31,436 nt of DNA from Ga0074130 sp035565355. GTDB lineage: Bacteria > Pseudomonadota > Gammaproteobacteria > Burkholderiales > Rhodocyclaceae. Numbering within the stretch: position 1 is the stretch's first letter; each line of letters opens with the position of its first letter. A model generated the notes under the pieces. It made no database searches. It was not told the DNA's origin and saw only the letters and a program-made list of their open reading frames with translations. Both the position numbers and the translations under genes were made by a program. This document shows positions 30,239-31,436 of this stretch, piece by piece. The DNA is taken from NCBI GenBank assembly GCA_035565355.1, contig DATMSM010000113.1, forward strand, positions 1-31,436, given 5' to 3'.

Positions 30239-31436
30239 TTAGCTGCCGGCCTTAACGGGCTTGTTGGCCTGGGCGGCGGACGGTGTCGGAGACAGGGCGG
30301 CGCTTGCTGCCGGCTGTTCGCCCCAGCCGCCGCCGATGGCGCGGATCAGGCTGACCACGGAACGGGCACGCTCGCCGTCCAATGTCACCGCCACCAGCTG
30401 CTGCTGCAAGGCGCTGCGATCTGAGTCGATGACGCTGAGATAGCTGACCGCACCTTCACGATACTGTATGCGCGAGATGCGTGCTGCCTTGTTCGCGGCG
30501 GTCACTGCTGTATCCTGAGCCTTGTTCTGTTCGTCGAGTATGCGCAGATTGGCGAGATTGTCCTCGACCTCCTTGAAGGCCTTGAGCACGGTGCCGCGAT
30601 ACAGGGCCACGTCTTCTTCCCAGACCGCATTGGCTCTGTCCACACCGGCCGCGCGCGCACCGCCGTCGAGGAGCGGCATCGTGATCAGGCCGCCGATGAA
30701 GGGGCCGAACACAAAGGTCTGGCTGGCGCGCTTGAACAGGTCGCCAAGGTCGTTGGACTCGTAACCGAAAGCGCCCGTCAGCGCCAGGCGCGGGAACCAG
30801 GCCGATTTGGCGGCACCGATGCGCTCGTTGGCGGCCATCATGGCGCGCTCGGCGGCGGCGATATCGGGCCTGCGCTCCAGCAGTTCCGACGGCAGGCCGG
30901 CCGGGACGGCTACCGCCAGGCGCGTCAGCGGCTGTTGCGGGAAGCTGAATTCTGCCGGTGCCTTGCCCAGCAGTATCGCCAGCGCATGCTCGGCCACCGC
31001 GCGCTGACGTGCGATGCCCAGCGACTGCGACTGGGCTGCGGCGAGCTCCGTCTTGGCCCGGGCCAGGTCGAGTTCGCTGACGTCGCCTGCGTCGTAGCGA
31101 CGCTGGAACAGATCCAGCGTTTCCTGGCGCAGTTTCACCGTGTCAGTATAGAGCGCCTGCGTGGCGTCGAGCTCGCGGATCATGAAGTAGGCCTGCGCCA
31201 CGTCGGCCTGCAGCGCCAGCAGGGTGGACTGGAACAAGGCGGCGTTCTGTTCGGCATCGAAGCGCGCGGCATTGGCCACGGTGCTGACCCGACCGAAGAG
31301 GTCGACCTCATACGCCACCGTGGCCTGGCCGCGCCACAGCGTGTAGGGATCGGTGTCCGCATTCGGCGGCAGGCCCTGCGCTGCCGGCGACGGCAGCTGG
31401 CGCGTCGGACCGAAGCCGATGCCGACCTGGGGAAAC
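30239..31436 (-). CDS. RND efflux system outer membrane factor, NodT/OprM family, N-terminus missing
   Basis: Outer-membrane channel of a tripartite RND pump that carries drugs out of the cell. The reading frame is open to the right edge; the last 398 residues are visible, the N-terminal lipoprotein signal lying beyond it. Visible NodT features are YEVDLFGRV, RYDAGDVSELDLARAKTELA, GLPSELLERRPDIAAAERAM followed by MAANERIGAAKSAWFPRLAL, and YREGAVSYLSVIDSDRSALQ. These represent the two repeats of helix-strand-helix in the channel. The tail is Pro/Ala/Ser-rich. The adaptor and RND transporter are presumably beyond the right edge. The order channel, tautomerase, SDR, MFS, GST suggests one detoxification cluster. 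Confidence 0.94.
   Translation of the reverse strand, partial: FPQVGIGFGPTRQLPSPAAQGLPPNADTDPYTLWRGQATVAYEVDLFGRVSTVANAARFDAEQNAALFQSTLLALQADVAQAYFMIRELDATQALYTDTVKLRQETLDLFQRRYDAGDVSELDLARAKTELAAAQSQSLGIARQRAVAEHALAILLGKAPAEFSFPQQPLTRLAVAVPAGLPSELLERRPDIAAAERAMMAANERIGAAKSAWFPRLALTGAFGYESNDLGDLFKRASQTFVFGPFIGGLITMPLLDGGARAAGVDRANAVWEEDVALYRGTVLKAFKEVEDNLANLRILDEQNKAQDTAVTAANKAARISRIQYREGAVSYLSVIDSDRSALQQQLVAVTLDGERARSVVSLIRAIGGGWGEQPAASAALSPTPSAAQANKPVKAGS

Overview
This is a GC-rich, densely coded bacterial chromosome segment. The betaproteobacterial assignment (Rhodocyclales or Nitrosomonadales type) is an inference. It rests on the family-level resemblance of the proteins, the glyA-nrdR-ribD order, the divergent darP/pmbA pair, an isolated PEP-CTERM protein with a sigma-54-like promoter, and a NodT-type efflux channel. 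I see no rRNA, tRNA, CRISPR array, integrase or transposase.

Region 1 (1-9810) is a glycogen/alpha-glucan locus. On the minus strand, in transcription order, lie glgC, a GH57 amylase-type enzyme, a GH57 4-alpha-glucanotransferase, pgi, a small secreted NTF2-like protein and glgA, which runs off the left edge. glgB is divergent on the plus strand. ADP-glucose synthesis (GlgC), polymerisation (GlgA), branching (GlgB), remodelling (two GH57 enzymes) and the link to glycolysis (Pgi) sit together, and glucokinase follows at 12.4-13.3 kb. No GH77 malQ, glgX or glgP is visible here.

Region 2 (9811-16463) is mixed. A strong bidirectional terminator separates glgB from a convergent PEP-CTERM exported protein. 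Then come an Aer-like aerotaxis receptor with a TTG start, glk, thyA, and an unrecognised 494-residue protein with PilZ-like motifs. The 567-base convergent gap after it holds a roughly 460-bp non-coding inverted-repeat element. Both of its terminal hairpins are perfect, although three stem pairs differ between the ends by compensatory changes.

Region 3 (16464-22926) holds mogA-darP (overlapping), divergent pmbA, then a TRAP transporter split over both strands: dctP on plus, dctQM on minus. A markedly AT-richer gene for a two-helix membrane protein is wedged exactly between the two halves and looks like an insertion.

Region 4 (22927-27207) is a plus-strand housekeeping run: a histidine phosphatase, glyA, nrdR, ribD and an SRPBCC protein. 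Region 5 (27197-31436) is a minus-strand run read from the right: the C-terminal part of an RND outer-membrane channel, a 4-oxalocrotonate tautomerase-like protein, an SDR oxidoreductase, a Bcr/CflA-type MFS exporter and a YfcG-like GST. It looks like a drug-efflux/detoxification cluster.

I did not find a clear new multi-gene system. The most unusual items are the structured repeat at 15951-16410, the AT-rich gene inside the TRAP locus, and the sigma-54-like promoter of the PEP-CTERM gene.
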